From: Planococcus citri
Lineage: Eukaryota > Arthropoda > Insecta > Hemiptera > Pseudococcidae
Length of the DNA: 64,000 nucleotides
Direction of reading: 5' to 3'
NCBI RefSeq assembly: GCF_950023065.1
Contig: NC_088681.1
Span: 11,036,001-11,100,000 of the forward strand
The position numbers were made by a program, and so were the translations under genes. Numbering within the stretch: the first letter of the stretch is position 1; each line of letters starts with the position of its first letter. Shown here piece by piece: positions 47,584-59,350 of the stretch. The notes beneath the pieces were generated by a model. That model was not told the origin of the DNA. It saw only the letters and a program-made list of their open reading frames with translations, and did no database searches.

Positions 47584-47957
47584 TGTTAAACGTTGAAATT
47601 ATATTTTTCAAATTTTCAGGTTTTCCATTTTTCTGATTTTTTTGAACAAATTTTCAATTTTTTTTCATTTATGAGCTTTTAAACAAATTTTCAAGTGTAT
47701 TTCGATCAAAATTCATGACTTTTATGACTTTCATGACCGTCATATAGACACCCTGTTAAACGTTGAAATTATATTTTTCAAATTTTCAGGTTTTCCATTT
47801 TTCTGATTTTTTTGAACAAATTTTCAATTTTTTTTCATTTATGAGCTTTTAAACAAATTTTCAAGTGTGTTTCGATCAAAATTCATGACTTTTATGACTT
47901 TCATGACCGTCATATAGACACCCTGTTAAACGTTGAAATTATATTTTTCAAATTTTC
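47446..47957 (+). repeat. Three-copy tandem satellite, 170-171-bp monomer
   Basis: Near-identical copies begin (CAGGTTTTCCATTTTTCTG) at 47446, 47617 and 47787. Each contains GACTTTCATGACCGTCATAT-AGACACCCTG, that is the end of a CAGGGTGTCTA-type MITE. High identity between copies indicates recent amplification. Confidence 0.92.
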
Positions 47958-50633
47958 AATACTTATCAGCCAAAAATTATTTTCATTACCTCTTAGATAC
48001 CCCAAAAACCCAAATTTAGGCTCAAAATTCTTCAAAAATGCTCAAAAAAACAATTTTGTCGTTATCAAAATTGAGCAAGAATGGCAAAAAAACATCGTTA
48101 AAACTTCTTCAAATAAAAGTAAAAGCCCTAAAAATTCTATATATCTCCAAAAAATGAAGTATTAAATTCAATCACAGTTCCTAAAAATACGTGAAATGTT
48201 GAAAACGTATCAAAATGACAAAAAAAAAAAAAAACTCAAAAAAGCTTCAAAGTTTCTAAAATTCCTGAATATCGATGAAGAAATGATAACATTTCTATCA
48301 AGTACAAAGATATGATTAATTACGAAAGTTCTTTAAAACATCGTTAAAATTTCTACCTAAAAACATGCAAATCGCAACAAAAAAAAATCCAGAAAATTCA
48401 ATAAAATTTGACAAAAATTCATGAAGAGTGTAAAATATGTGTGTAAAAATACTCAAATCGCAAAAATGTCAAAAACTGCACAAATGCTCTCTCTTCATTG
48501 AAAATGCATCAACTATGTAATGTAAACAAGAATAAATTTGTTTACTGTCATGTTGATCTTAATCCATCGAAATAGTGTTCGTAATTAGTGTACCTTTTTC
48601 ACGCTCAAAAACGATTAAATAAGCTTCATTTTTGGATATGTTGTTTACAGAGGTTATATTTCGGCGAGTACGAGCTCGGTTTTTTGAAATATTGTCTCAT
48701 AAATGAATAATACCCGCATGAAAATGACCCTAAATTACGTGAGTTTGAATCCAAAATGCTTGTAGTATTCTAAAGCTTAAAAAAAACAACCAACTTCGTA
48801 CTCGTAGAGATATACCTAACCCTTCTAAACAACATATTATCCGAAAATGAGGCAGATCCATTCGCCCGTTTTTGTGTAATTTACGAAATATAGAATCCGT
48901 CATATTTTACCTACTCATTTACCTAAAGTACAATTTAAAATTAAACGCACACACGCGAACAAGTCCTCCACGATATTGTATTGTGAACTGAAAAACTCAC
49001 AACTGAACACCGAAGATCAGTATTATCACACCGGAACAGTATCGTCACGTCGGTCTTCCGTGATACATGCATTTAAAAATTCTTCATAAAAAAATAACTA
49101 GTTCTTTGTCGTCTCTAGCCAAGACCTTTTCCCACCACCTTTCTACGAGTATCAATATCAGGATCCCTTCTTCTGCCCAGCTCACTAAGAGTGGAAAGAC
49201 TCGCGAATTCAATTTTGAAACTTTTCCTATTAACCACTCTCCCCCCTCCTATCCATCTGAGGTTTTGGTCGTGAATTTGAAGTTTTTGAGGGGAGCTAAA
49301 ATTAATTTTTGATCACTTTTCGAATCACAGCCAGCAATTTTTTTCCAAATGTATGGATGCTCCCAAATTGGGTAAAAAGTCGAACAAATTAAATTTTGCT
49401 CAAATTTCGATGTTAGTATGTACTTACTATCAATTTTAAAAGTCAAAAATTTATTTCAAATTCATTTTCATTGAATATGACGTTTGCCTGTTCAGTTTTC
49501 AATATACGAGTAAAGAACATATTCCTCCACAGTTGTTTTTTTTGTTTTTTTTTTTTTGTAGTTCTCGGTTACACCCAAATTTTCAATTAGGTCACTTATT
49601 CCTCGGACACCTCATACTCGTACATATGTCGTCTAAGTAGCTGTCTCAAGAAGTTTCGTAATTATTTATTATCGTTGTTGCTCTTCATAGAGTAAGAGAG
49701 AGACCACTTTTTGATTAGTTTGTAGTACAGATGTCGAATTATATTCCAGCTCAGAACACTGGTGGAATTTTTTCCAACAACATATGTATCCTATCCAATG
49801 CATATACTTACTGCTGCTGCTGTTCTAGTGTAATATTGGGTCTGGGTGTATTTTTTTTCAATTCAGCGGCGGCTGCGTCTGCGTACGCATTTGGTTAACG
49901 CGAATATACCTATACGAGTACCATGCACTATTGTACCGGTTCGGTTATTCACCTGTTATATATTTTGTTATTGTACGGTTTTTTTTTGTGTTGTAAATTA
50001 AGAGGCGAAGAACCGAACATCGGTTCGGGGTATTATACTAGTTAGCTCGTCCTAAAGATGGAACGTGGGTATGTAAATTTGGGAAAAAATTAACGAACAT
50101 GTGGAGAATGTTTTGCTATACACAGATTAATACGTATGTGAAAGGTGCACAGAGATACTCTTACGTGTGTGTGGGTAATATTTGTATTCATTGAGATTTT
50201 TGTGAAGAGATGATGAAATGTTCTGGCTTTTTTGTGATTTTTTTGACTACTTTTTTGAACTTTTTATGATTCTATTTTTTTGGGGAAAAATTGATTAGGT
50301 AAGAGCCCTGAAAATTGTATTTGTTAGTAATCCTATTGGGCTCCCAAGAAAGTATCATTATACATACCAAAATCGGATTTCTGAGTGTGAATATCAGTGC
50401 CACCGTCGATGGAGGGAGGGAGGGAGGGCAAGCGGAGAGGAAATGCAACCTTTATTTTTGAAGAAAAAGTGAAAACTTCATTTTTTTGAACAAAAAACAC
50501 ACAAGAGCAAAATCTTAATTTCGGAAGAGAAAAAAGAAAATTCATAGAACAAGCTATCAAACTTTACTTTTGAAAAAAAAGCCTCTTGTGAAAAACTTTC
50601 TCGCAAAAAAACAAACTTCTTTACAGATGAAAC
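47958..50633. other. AT-rich spacer, then unique block
   Basis: 47958-48560 is AT-rich with AAAATT/CAAAAA text. 48560-50100 is unique, with CpG and TACGAGTA motifs at 48797, 49143, 49505, 49615 and 49912. 50100-50633 is AT-rich with a GGAGGGAGGGAGGGAGGG run at 50410-50428. No gene recognised. Confidence 0.45.
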
Positions 50634-52708
50634 TAGTCCAGTCATTTCAGCAAAATTTTTAGTGGAATTTCGAAAAAATTGGGGGAAAGCTGAACTTTAC
50701 ATTATTTGTTTAGATTGGTCTCTAAAACAACCAAACAACCCATCAAAAGTTGCACCCCGCAACTTGCCGGCTACCCCGCCCCCAGAGGTCATTAACCTTT
50801 GCCGATACACGTTTTTCGGCCGTATCACTGAAATGAAGGGTCCGAGAGGAAAAATTTTTCAACAAAAATTGTTCTACGCTAAATTTTTTATCAGCATGAC
50901 CAGTTCAGCTTTTCCCAAAATGGCGATTTCACCCTTACTAAGGAGGGGGTAAAGTTGTCAATTTTATGAAAACTGTTTTAAAAAATTAAAATCCACAATT
51001 TAAAACGTGAACTTGATTCACGGTAAACTCAAAAATATTTTCACCAAAGTTGTACACCGCAACTTGTCTGCTACTCCCCCCTCCCCCCACAAGAGGTTAT
51101 TAACCGTTGTCAATCTACGTTTTTCGGCTATATCTCCGAAATGAAGGGTCGGAGGGAAAAAAGTGATTGAACTAAAATTATTCTACGTCAAATTTCCTAT
51201 CAACATGACCAGTTCACTCAAAATACATTTTTCTACTTTTTGGTGAATTTTTGAAAATCAAAGTTCAAGTCAAAATCAAAACCGAAGGAAAAAAATAAAA
51301 ATTTTACCAAATTGAGCTATAAAGCTGAAATTTGGGACATGCCCGATTTTCGACCTACCAAATCGATTGGAAACAATTTCAAACCGTTCTGAGCAGTTCT
51401 GGAGCCTCCAGCACATTATTGAAACTTGAAATTTCTACAAAATAAACACGCTATGAAGTCGACTGCTGTTAGGTTAGAGTCATTTTATGGCCACCGGAAA
51501 TTTTTTAAAAATTCTTGGAGCCTCCAGTAGATTTTTCAAACTTGAAATTCCCACAAAATTTCATCAAAAGCAGTTGGAAAGCTAAATTTTTTCTGTAAGC
51601 TAATTTCAATACGCTAGGGAGTTGACTGCGAGTAGATTTCAGGTCGTTTTGGAGCCTCCAGCGGCGTTTTGGAAATTACTGGAGCCTCCAGAAGATATTT
51701 CAATGCTCGAAATTTCCATCAAACTTTACCAAACAGAGTCAGGAAATCCAAAATTCCAGTGCACTGCAATTTCAATACGCTGTCAAGTCGACTGCAGGTT
51801 GGTTCAAGTCATTTTGGAGCCTCCAGCGACTTTTCGAAAATTCCTAGAGACTTCAACAGATTTTAGAAACATGAAATTTCATAAAAAGCAGCTGGAAAGC
51901 TAAAATTCACTCTATAAACTAATTTCAATGCACTATGAAGTCGACTACCGGTAGATTTCAAGTTGTTTTGGAGCCTCCAGCGACTTTTTTGGAAATTACC
52001 GGAGCCTTCAGCAGATTTTTCAGTGCTCGAAATTTCCATAAAACTTTACCAAACAGAGACATCCCATTTTTTGACATTATTCTGAGGTGGATCGCAGGCA
52101 GTTTCAATCCATTTTGGAGTCTCCAGCAGATTTTGAAAAACAGAAGTTTTTCAAAAAATGCCACAAAATTACAAAATCTATCCGAATTAACTTCCGGCTT
52201 TTCAACTTCATTATTTGATGAAATTTTGTAGAAATTTCAAGTTTCAAAAATATGCTGGAGGCTCCAGAACTGCTCAGAACGGTTTGAAATCGTTTCTAAT
52301 CGATTTGGTAGGTCGAAAATCGGGTATGTTCCAAATTTCAGCTTTATAGCTCAATTTGGTAAAATTTTGATTTTTTTCCTTCGGTTTTGACCTAAAATTT
52401 GATTTTCAAAAATTCACCAAAAATCGAAAAATATATTTTGAGTGAACTGGTCATGTTGATAGGAAATTTGACGAAGAATAATTTTAGTCCAATCACTTTT
52501 TTCCCTCCAACCCTTCATTTCGGTGATACAGCCGAAAAACGTGTATCGACGAAGGTTAATGACCTCTGGGGGGGGGTTGCTGACAAGTTGCGAGGTGCAA
52601 CTTTTGATGGGTTGTTTTAGAGACCAATCTGAACAAATAATGTGAAATCCAGCTTTCCCCTAATTTTTTCGAGGTTCGACTAAAAATGTTGCTGAAATGA
52701 CTGGACTA
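50634..52708. mobile_element. Fold-back element A, 2.08 kb
   Basis: The ends are long inverted repeats: the left begins TAGTCCAGTCATTTCAGCAA and the right is its near-exact complement. Arm similarity extends for several hundred bases (segments such as GATTGGTCTCTAAAACA and CATGACCAGTTCA recur inverted at 52440-52640). A second copy of the arm sequence lies at 51040-51260 in direct orientation. The centre (51390-52270) carries repeated CTGGAGCCTCCAG-type monomers. If the first TA belongs to the target, the flanks fit a mariner-type TA duplication. No transposase; non-autonomous. Related to element B. Confidence 0.85.
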
Positions 52709-54921
52709 AAAAAACCCCTCTCCAAAAATTGTTCATCATGAGACAGAATTTGTTCTTGACCCCAAAGTTTTCTATTATCAATTTTTAGAATGAGAAGGGA
52801 CGACTTTAACGTGGGGAAAACTTCAGGATAAATTCTGTTCCATTTTTAGAATCAAAGTCATATTATGTTGTAGATGATGCAGGTAACGAAATTTCCGTTT
52901 ATTTGATTTCGACATAATGCTGAATGCCCTACAAGTCAAGGAGTTGGGATTTTTATTATTTCTGTAAAAAGGTCAAATGATGAAAAATGATCAATTTTTG
53001 CGACGTATTCTCATTCGATTTGTTTTCACGAGTAGCAGGTAAGTATCAAATTTGCAAATTTTGAAAAGAGAAAAAAAATAAAGAAGAAAGGGTGACCATG
53101 GATATAATCAATTTCAGATTTATAAATAACAAAATACATAGAAAAAAATGGCGCAATTGAAAAAAACCCCTGAAAGAAACAGGTAAGTATAGGCACGAGC
53201 AAAACTCGAAATGAAATTTAAAAAGTTACGTATCCGTTGAAATGCATCTCGCCATCAATCTACCACGTGAATTCAGGTACAAAAAAAAACAATACTCCCT
53301 GAAAGAAAGAAAAATAATCGTCGCATCGAATCTCGTTACATTATACCTACTTTGTATAGGTATAGGTAGCATATCTGTTGGAAAAATCTTTCATAATTCT
53401 TACACGTATATTATGTTATTGTATGTACACTATAATGCTTCACAAATGCATAAATTTGCATCACGTCTTCATCATCGTCGTCGTCGTCTTCGTCTTCGTC
53501 GAATCTAATTTTAAACCATTTATGCTACTCGTAGCGTTGCTCGCAAGTCTGGCTCGAATGAAGCAAAAATTGTAATTTTTTTTCATTTTCTGTCTCTTTC
53601 CTGTACGAGTAAATAGTCTGAATGGAAGAAATTCCTTGACCGCAACGGTGCTCTGGTCATGTTGATCGATGCTGGAAATTTACTTTATATGTATTTCTAG
53701 TTCGCTGCATCGTGGGTTTGTTTGTTGTTATGAAAATGATGGTTTTCTTTCTTCATCCTTTTCTTTCTTTGGTTTTTTGAATGTAGTCTTCGTCGTCGTC
53801 GTACCAATAATATTAGCAAGTTAAATTTTTCTTCTTATTTCAAATACGTGTTTCTTTTTTCGTATGTAGGTATAAGGACAATATACGTACGTATAAATGT
53901 GCTGTAGGTATATGCATGCTTGGTCAACGCGACGATATTACACCGAGATGAAAAATAGAAAATACTAAAAAGAGACAGACTACTAAATGATTCTTTTATT
54001 TGATACATAATGTAACACGTCGTCGTCGTCGTCGCAGTCTCCGTAACCAGTATACACAATATGCAACTAGGTCACCGTTGGTATAATGTTTCCGATGCAT
54101 AATGTGCATTTTAGGCAAGCGCCTCTCGTACGAATAAATTTTCGTCTGCGAATGCATATGCATAATATATCAAAGATCACAGATTGGTGGAACTGTACGC
54201 TCGTGCTGCAGACGTAGCTGGTGATGCTGCTCGCAGGCTGAGGTGAAATTGATGACGGTCTTATAAATGCATCGCGTACATAACCATTATTTATGGACAA
54301 GTCGCGAACTAGGCTCGTTTTGAAATTTAACTCTTTTTTTCCTTTCTCACTTCTGTAGTTCTTCTTTCTCGTCTAAATCGTTATTCGATCTGTATGTGTG
54401 TTATTTGTTTTTTGGCTGGATTTGTGCCAAAGGTTTACTGTTGTTTTGGTAGAGGTGCTCTTCGAGTGCAGAATCATGCACGTTGTGAAGATGGCTGTGA
54501 AGTGTCAGTTCATTTTGATTCGTAGATTATATTCAAGTATCTATGGAAAAGTTTTTAGCACTTTTTCAAAAGTCGAGTGAGCATTTTTTTTCTCAGACCT
54601 GCCATCGCGGAAAAAAGGACCTTTCAAATGATCATTAAAAGTTAAAAATTCCCTCACACAAAAAATCCATAGTCTTTTGTGAAATGATTTCTGGGAAGGA
54701 AAAACTTCTCTAGAAAAACTCTCTCCAAAGATTGTTTGTCTCGAAACAAAATTTATTCTTGACCTCAATTTTCAGAAAATTACTTAAAACTTCAAATTTG
54801 AGAAAACTGCCTTTGAAGAAACCTATTTAGAAACATTTTCTCCAATAAATTTCATTTTTAAAAATTAAATTCAGTAATTAATTTTTAGGGAAAGGAGGGG
54901 AGGGAATTTATCATAAAGTAG
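52709..54921. other. Spacer between the fold-back elements, with a unique block
   Basis: 53200-54500 is unique, with (CGT)n runs at 53478, 53790 and 54018. 52715-52790 and 54717-54790 share a diverged segment (CTCTCCAAAxATTGTT, then CAAxATTTxTTCTTGACC), so the two elements have related flanks. No gene found. Confidence 0.5.
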
Positions 54922-56985
54922 TTGTCCGGCATATGACAATAGGAGTAATTGCATCCCCCCCCCCCGCCGATCCTCCCGGACAACTTTTTTCTTAAAGGGG
55001 ACATCCTAAGGAACATTTTAAAGCAAACTTGCCAAAAAAAAGTTGGCCTTACTTACAAAATGGCGGCCATTTTGATTGACAGGTCAGCCGCGAAATCGCA
55101 GATTTTGCGTTTTAAAATAGGATTTGCACGAACTTTTTCAAACTTTACAAATATAGATCGAAAGATCATGCAAAAATTTATCTTCTGTCAAAATTTCAAG
55201 TGCTAAAGTGCGTTTTTCGATTTTTGGTGAATTTTTGAAAATCGAATTTAGGCCAAAAATGAGGGAAAAAATCAAAATTTTACCAAGTTGACCAAGAAAG
55301 CTGAAATTTGGGATATACCCTATTTTCGACATGCCAAATCGATTGGAAACGATTCCAACCCGTTTTGAGCAGTTCTGGAGCCTCCAGCAGATTTTAGAAA
55401 CTTTAAATTTTCACAAAATTTCATCAATAATGGAGATGGAAAGCTGAAATTTACTGCACACTCCAATTTTAACACCCTCTGAAGACAACTTCAGGTGGGC
55501 TCGAGTGATTTTAGGGGCTCCAGCGACGTTTTTTGAAAATTCCTGGAGCCTCCAGCAAATTTTTTTAAACTTTAAATTTTCACAAAATTTCATCAAATGG
55601 AGATCGAAACCTGAAATTTACTCTACACTCCAATTTTAACACCCTCTGAAAACGACTTCTGATGGGCTCAAGTAATTTTAGGGCTTCCAGCGACTTTTTT
55701 GAAAATTACTGGAGCCTCCAGCAGATTTTTTAAACTTTAAATTTTCACAAAATTTCATCAAATGGAGATCGAAACCTGAAATTTACTCTACACTCCAATT
55801 TTAACACCATCTGAAGACGACTTCCGGTGGGTTTCTAGTCATTTTAGGACCTCCAGCGACTTTTTTGAAAATTACTGGAGCCTCCAGTAGATTTTTGAAA
55901 CTTGAAATTTCCCCAACATTAATTTATCAAATGGAGTTGGCAAGCTGAAATTTACTTCGCAAACTACATGGTGGTTTCAAATGGTTTTGTAGCTTCCAGC
56001 TACTTTTAGGAAATTTCAATTTTCCAACAAAACGTCATACAACCTTTCAAAAAGTTGCTGGAGGCTCCAAAACGACTTGAAATTCACCAGCAGTCAACTT
56101 CGTAGCGTATTGAAATTAGTTTGCAGAATGAATTCAGACTCTCCATCTTAGTTTGATGATATTTTGGGGAAATTGCAAGTTTCAAAAATCTACTGGAGGC
56201 TCCAGTGAATTTCAAAAAAGTCGCTGGAGGCTCTAAAATGACTTGAACCCACCTGAAGTCGTCTTCAGAGGGTGTTAAAATTGGAGTGTGCGGTAAATTT
56301 CAGCTTTCCATTTCCATTTTGATGAAATTTTGTGAAAATTCAAAGTTTCAAAAATCTGCTGGAGGCTTCAGGAACTTTCAAAAAGTCGCTGGTGCCTCCA
56401 AAACGACTTGAAATTCACCTGCAGTACTTTGTAGCGTATTGAAATTAGTTTTTAGAATAAATTTTAGCTTTACAACTCCAATTTGATGGAATTTTGTGGG
56501 AATTTCGAGTTTCAAAAATCTACTGGAGGCTCCAGAACTGCTCAAAACGGGTTGAAACCGTTTCCAATCGATTTGGCATGTCGAAAATATGGTATATCCC
56601 AAATTTTAGCTTTCTTGGTCAACTTGGTAAAATTTTGATTTTTTCCCTCATTTTTGGCCTAAATTCGATTTTCAAAAATTCACCAAAAATCGAAAAACGC
56701 ACTTTAGCACTTGAAATTTTGACAGGTGATAAATTTTTGCATGATCTTTCGATCTACTTTTGTAAAGTTTGAAAAAGTTCGTGCAAATCCTATGTTAAAA
56801 CGCAAAATCTGCGATTTCGGCTGACCTGTCAATCAAAATGGCCGCCATTTTGCAAGTAAGGCCAACTTTTTTTTGGCAAGTTTGCTTTAAAATGTTCCTT
56901 AGGATGTCCCCTTTAAGAAAAAAGTTGTCCGGGAGGATCGGCGGGGGGGGGGGTGCAATTACTCCTATTGTCATATGCCGGACTA
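54922..56985. mobile_element. Fold-back element B, 2.06 kb
   Basis: Almost the whole element is an inverted repeat. The outer ~470 bp of each arm (from GTCCGGCATATGACAATAGG inward, through a C-run and GCCGATCCTCCCGGACAA) look about 97% identical. The inner arms are tandem ~167-bp monomers (starts at 55375, 55543, 55709 and 55875, then inverted copies from about 56040 to 56530). The right end reads TAGTCC like element A; the left shows TTGTCC. The high arm identity implies recent activity or gene conversion. Non-coding; the ORFs are readings of the inverted arms. Confidence 0.9.
55375..56040 (+). repeat. ~167-bp monomers carrying the CTGGAGCCTCCAG palindrome
   Basis: Four plus-oriented monomers with periods 168, 166 and 166 bp. 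Each has CTGGAGCCTCCAG, then AACTTTAAATTTTCACAAA, CATCAA-ATGGAGAT, CACTCCAATTTTAACACC and CTGAAGAC-GACTTC. The opposite orientation follows from about 56040. Confidence 0.88.
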
Positions 56986-59350
56986 TAAAACTTGTGGTGG
57001 AATTCTGTTTTGTAAATAACTCACTTTCGACCTCAATTTTTGGGGAAAAAAAGGAAAACGTACTTGCTTTACAGGAGGGGCGGAGAGGAGGGTGAACTAT
57101 TTTCAGTAAGTAGGAATCCTTAATTCTTTTTATGACTATAGAAAGTAGAGTTGCAAAAATGTCAAATCGCACTGTCTTTTTAAGATTTAGAAATTCATTT
57201 TCAAAAAATTAGGTTTCAAAAATATACAATTTTCCATACGTGTGCTAAAATTGGACCTACAAATGTGATTGTAAATAAATATCAAATGTGATCCGAAATG
57301 TTGATTCCGCAATCAGTGAATAAAACTAATATTCCTGAAAATCACAAAAAACCACGACCAGAGTTTCATACCTAATCTTCACCACCACCTTTTTTAAAAT
57401 CAAGATTTCTGCCAAAAAAAAAAAAAAAGGTAAGTACTTACTTAAGCAATTGGCAAGAAACAACACTCTTTGGCAATTTCGACAAGAACTAGGAGATTTA
57501 GTAGAAAGCGAGACTTTCAGAATTTTTAGTCAAAGGCATGAAGTGTAACCAAATATTTTTTAAATATACCAATAAATTTTGAATAATTAGAACCAGTGAT
57601 CGAAAAAATATAATTGAAAAAGTACCTAGGTACGCTAAAAATTGAATTGAAAATCACTACTTCTTCACTACTTTCACTACAGACTTTCAAAATCACTACC
57701 TTTTCACTACTTTCACTACTTTCACTACCTGGTAGACACCCTGATTTGGAGGGTTGAATAAAACAGGGCACCCACCAAATTTCAGTTCTCTTGGTCCATT
57801 TGGTAAAATTTTAATTTTTTACCATTTTTGACTCAAGTTTAATTCCTAAAAAATTTATTAAAAATCAAAATCGTTTATGAACTCAAAAATTTGATCTACT
57901 GTTTCCAAATTCGTATCTGGAAAATCAAATCACCTCAATTCAAACCTGATGGACAATTATTTCAGCTGATTTTCAAATTTCGAGGTCAAATTTGTTGTTT
58001 TTTTTTTGGATTTTCCATTTAATTGGAAATGAAAGGACAAAGAGAAAAGACTTAGGTACATAACTTTTCTCATAACTTCATAAGGATTATAAAATTACTT
58101 ACTTATTCTCAAACGCGAGTTCATATTCTATCATTTTTGGAAGGAAATTTGTACTCACCTGGAACAAAGAAACATTAAAGTGGATTAGTCACTCATAAAA
58201 TTATTGATCAATCATCAGATATTATAATAAAATAATAATGGTTGAAGGCCAAAGTAAAAATCTGACGATCTCCATGTTTAATAAAGAGCCAGAAATGAAT
58301 ATTCACTAATAAAGTATCATAAAAATTGTAAAATTGGTCGCGAAAATCACTCAAAAATATCAAAAATTGATAGACCATCAGAAAACGACCATAATTTGAA
58401 AAAAAATGTCTCGTTTTGGTAAAATTATCCACAGACTGCTTAAGTGCAAGTAGATTATTGAAAAATATCAAGAATTAATTAATCGGAAATTCTCAAAATT
58501 GAATGATAATTTGTCAAAACTGTAGAAAGTGTCATAAAATTTGTCAAACCAACCAACCCCCTCCCCCTTTATTAAAAATTGCCAGAATTTGATCATGGTA
58601 TCTATCGGATTTTTTTTGTTGAAAAAATCACTACTTTATTCACTGCGAACCTTTTCTCAACCAAATTTTCAGAAAGCTTTCCACTCGAACACCCCTCCCC
58701 CCTGCACACACATAAAAAAAAATTAACAAAGTAAAACAATTTCAAAAAGATTGAAATTGGAAGACAATTTGTATTTTTAAATTTCAATCAAAATTATTTA
58801 AAAAAAAAAAAAAACAATACAAATGATCGCATTATTGAATTTTTTAATTTTTTCATTACCTTTCTTCTAACTAAATTCACCACATTTTCACTACTTGCAC
58901 CACCCATTTTTAAAATCACTACTTTCACTACCGGTTAGACACCCTGGAAATGACGGTCCTGGACTCTTGGTTAACACAGAATCTCAAATACAAATACCAT
59001 ATTTTAGAACTGGCTTATTTACTCAAAACAGTTTGGATAAAGGTTAGAACGAAAAAAAAAACACAATTTTTCTGAAAATGTCCTTTCTTCGAAAATCAAC
59101 AATATCTTTCTTACTGGAACCGCCAAAGCTTCAATTTTTTTCAAGTGACTTTCAACTTGAAATGAAGGTCTCAACTGAATTTGAATTAAAAAAATCCTTT
59201 GACTTTATTCTCGCGATCCACCCTACTATACATATCTCATGAATCATGCTCCCCAGCTCTCAAAAAAAAGTAAATAATTTCAGAAATTTTATTCATTTTG
59301 CTCAATAGTTAAATCTGTCTACACGGAATAATTTATTTAAAAAAATCCGA
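56986..59350. other. AT-rich region with two CAGGGTGTCTA termini
   Basis: CACTACTTTCACTACC followed by TAGACACCCTG occurs near 57705-57742 and again, diverged, near 58905-58946, in the same orientation. 58148-58225 resembles 14975-15060. No gene seen. Confidence 0.45.

Noticed and set aside
56838..57095. 85-codon ORF in the right arm of element B
   Set aside because: Reading through the inverted arm and a G run; the mirrored arm gives an unrelated ORF.
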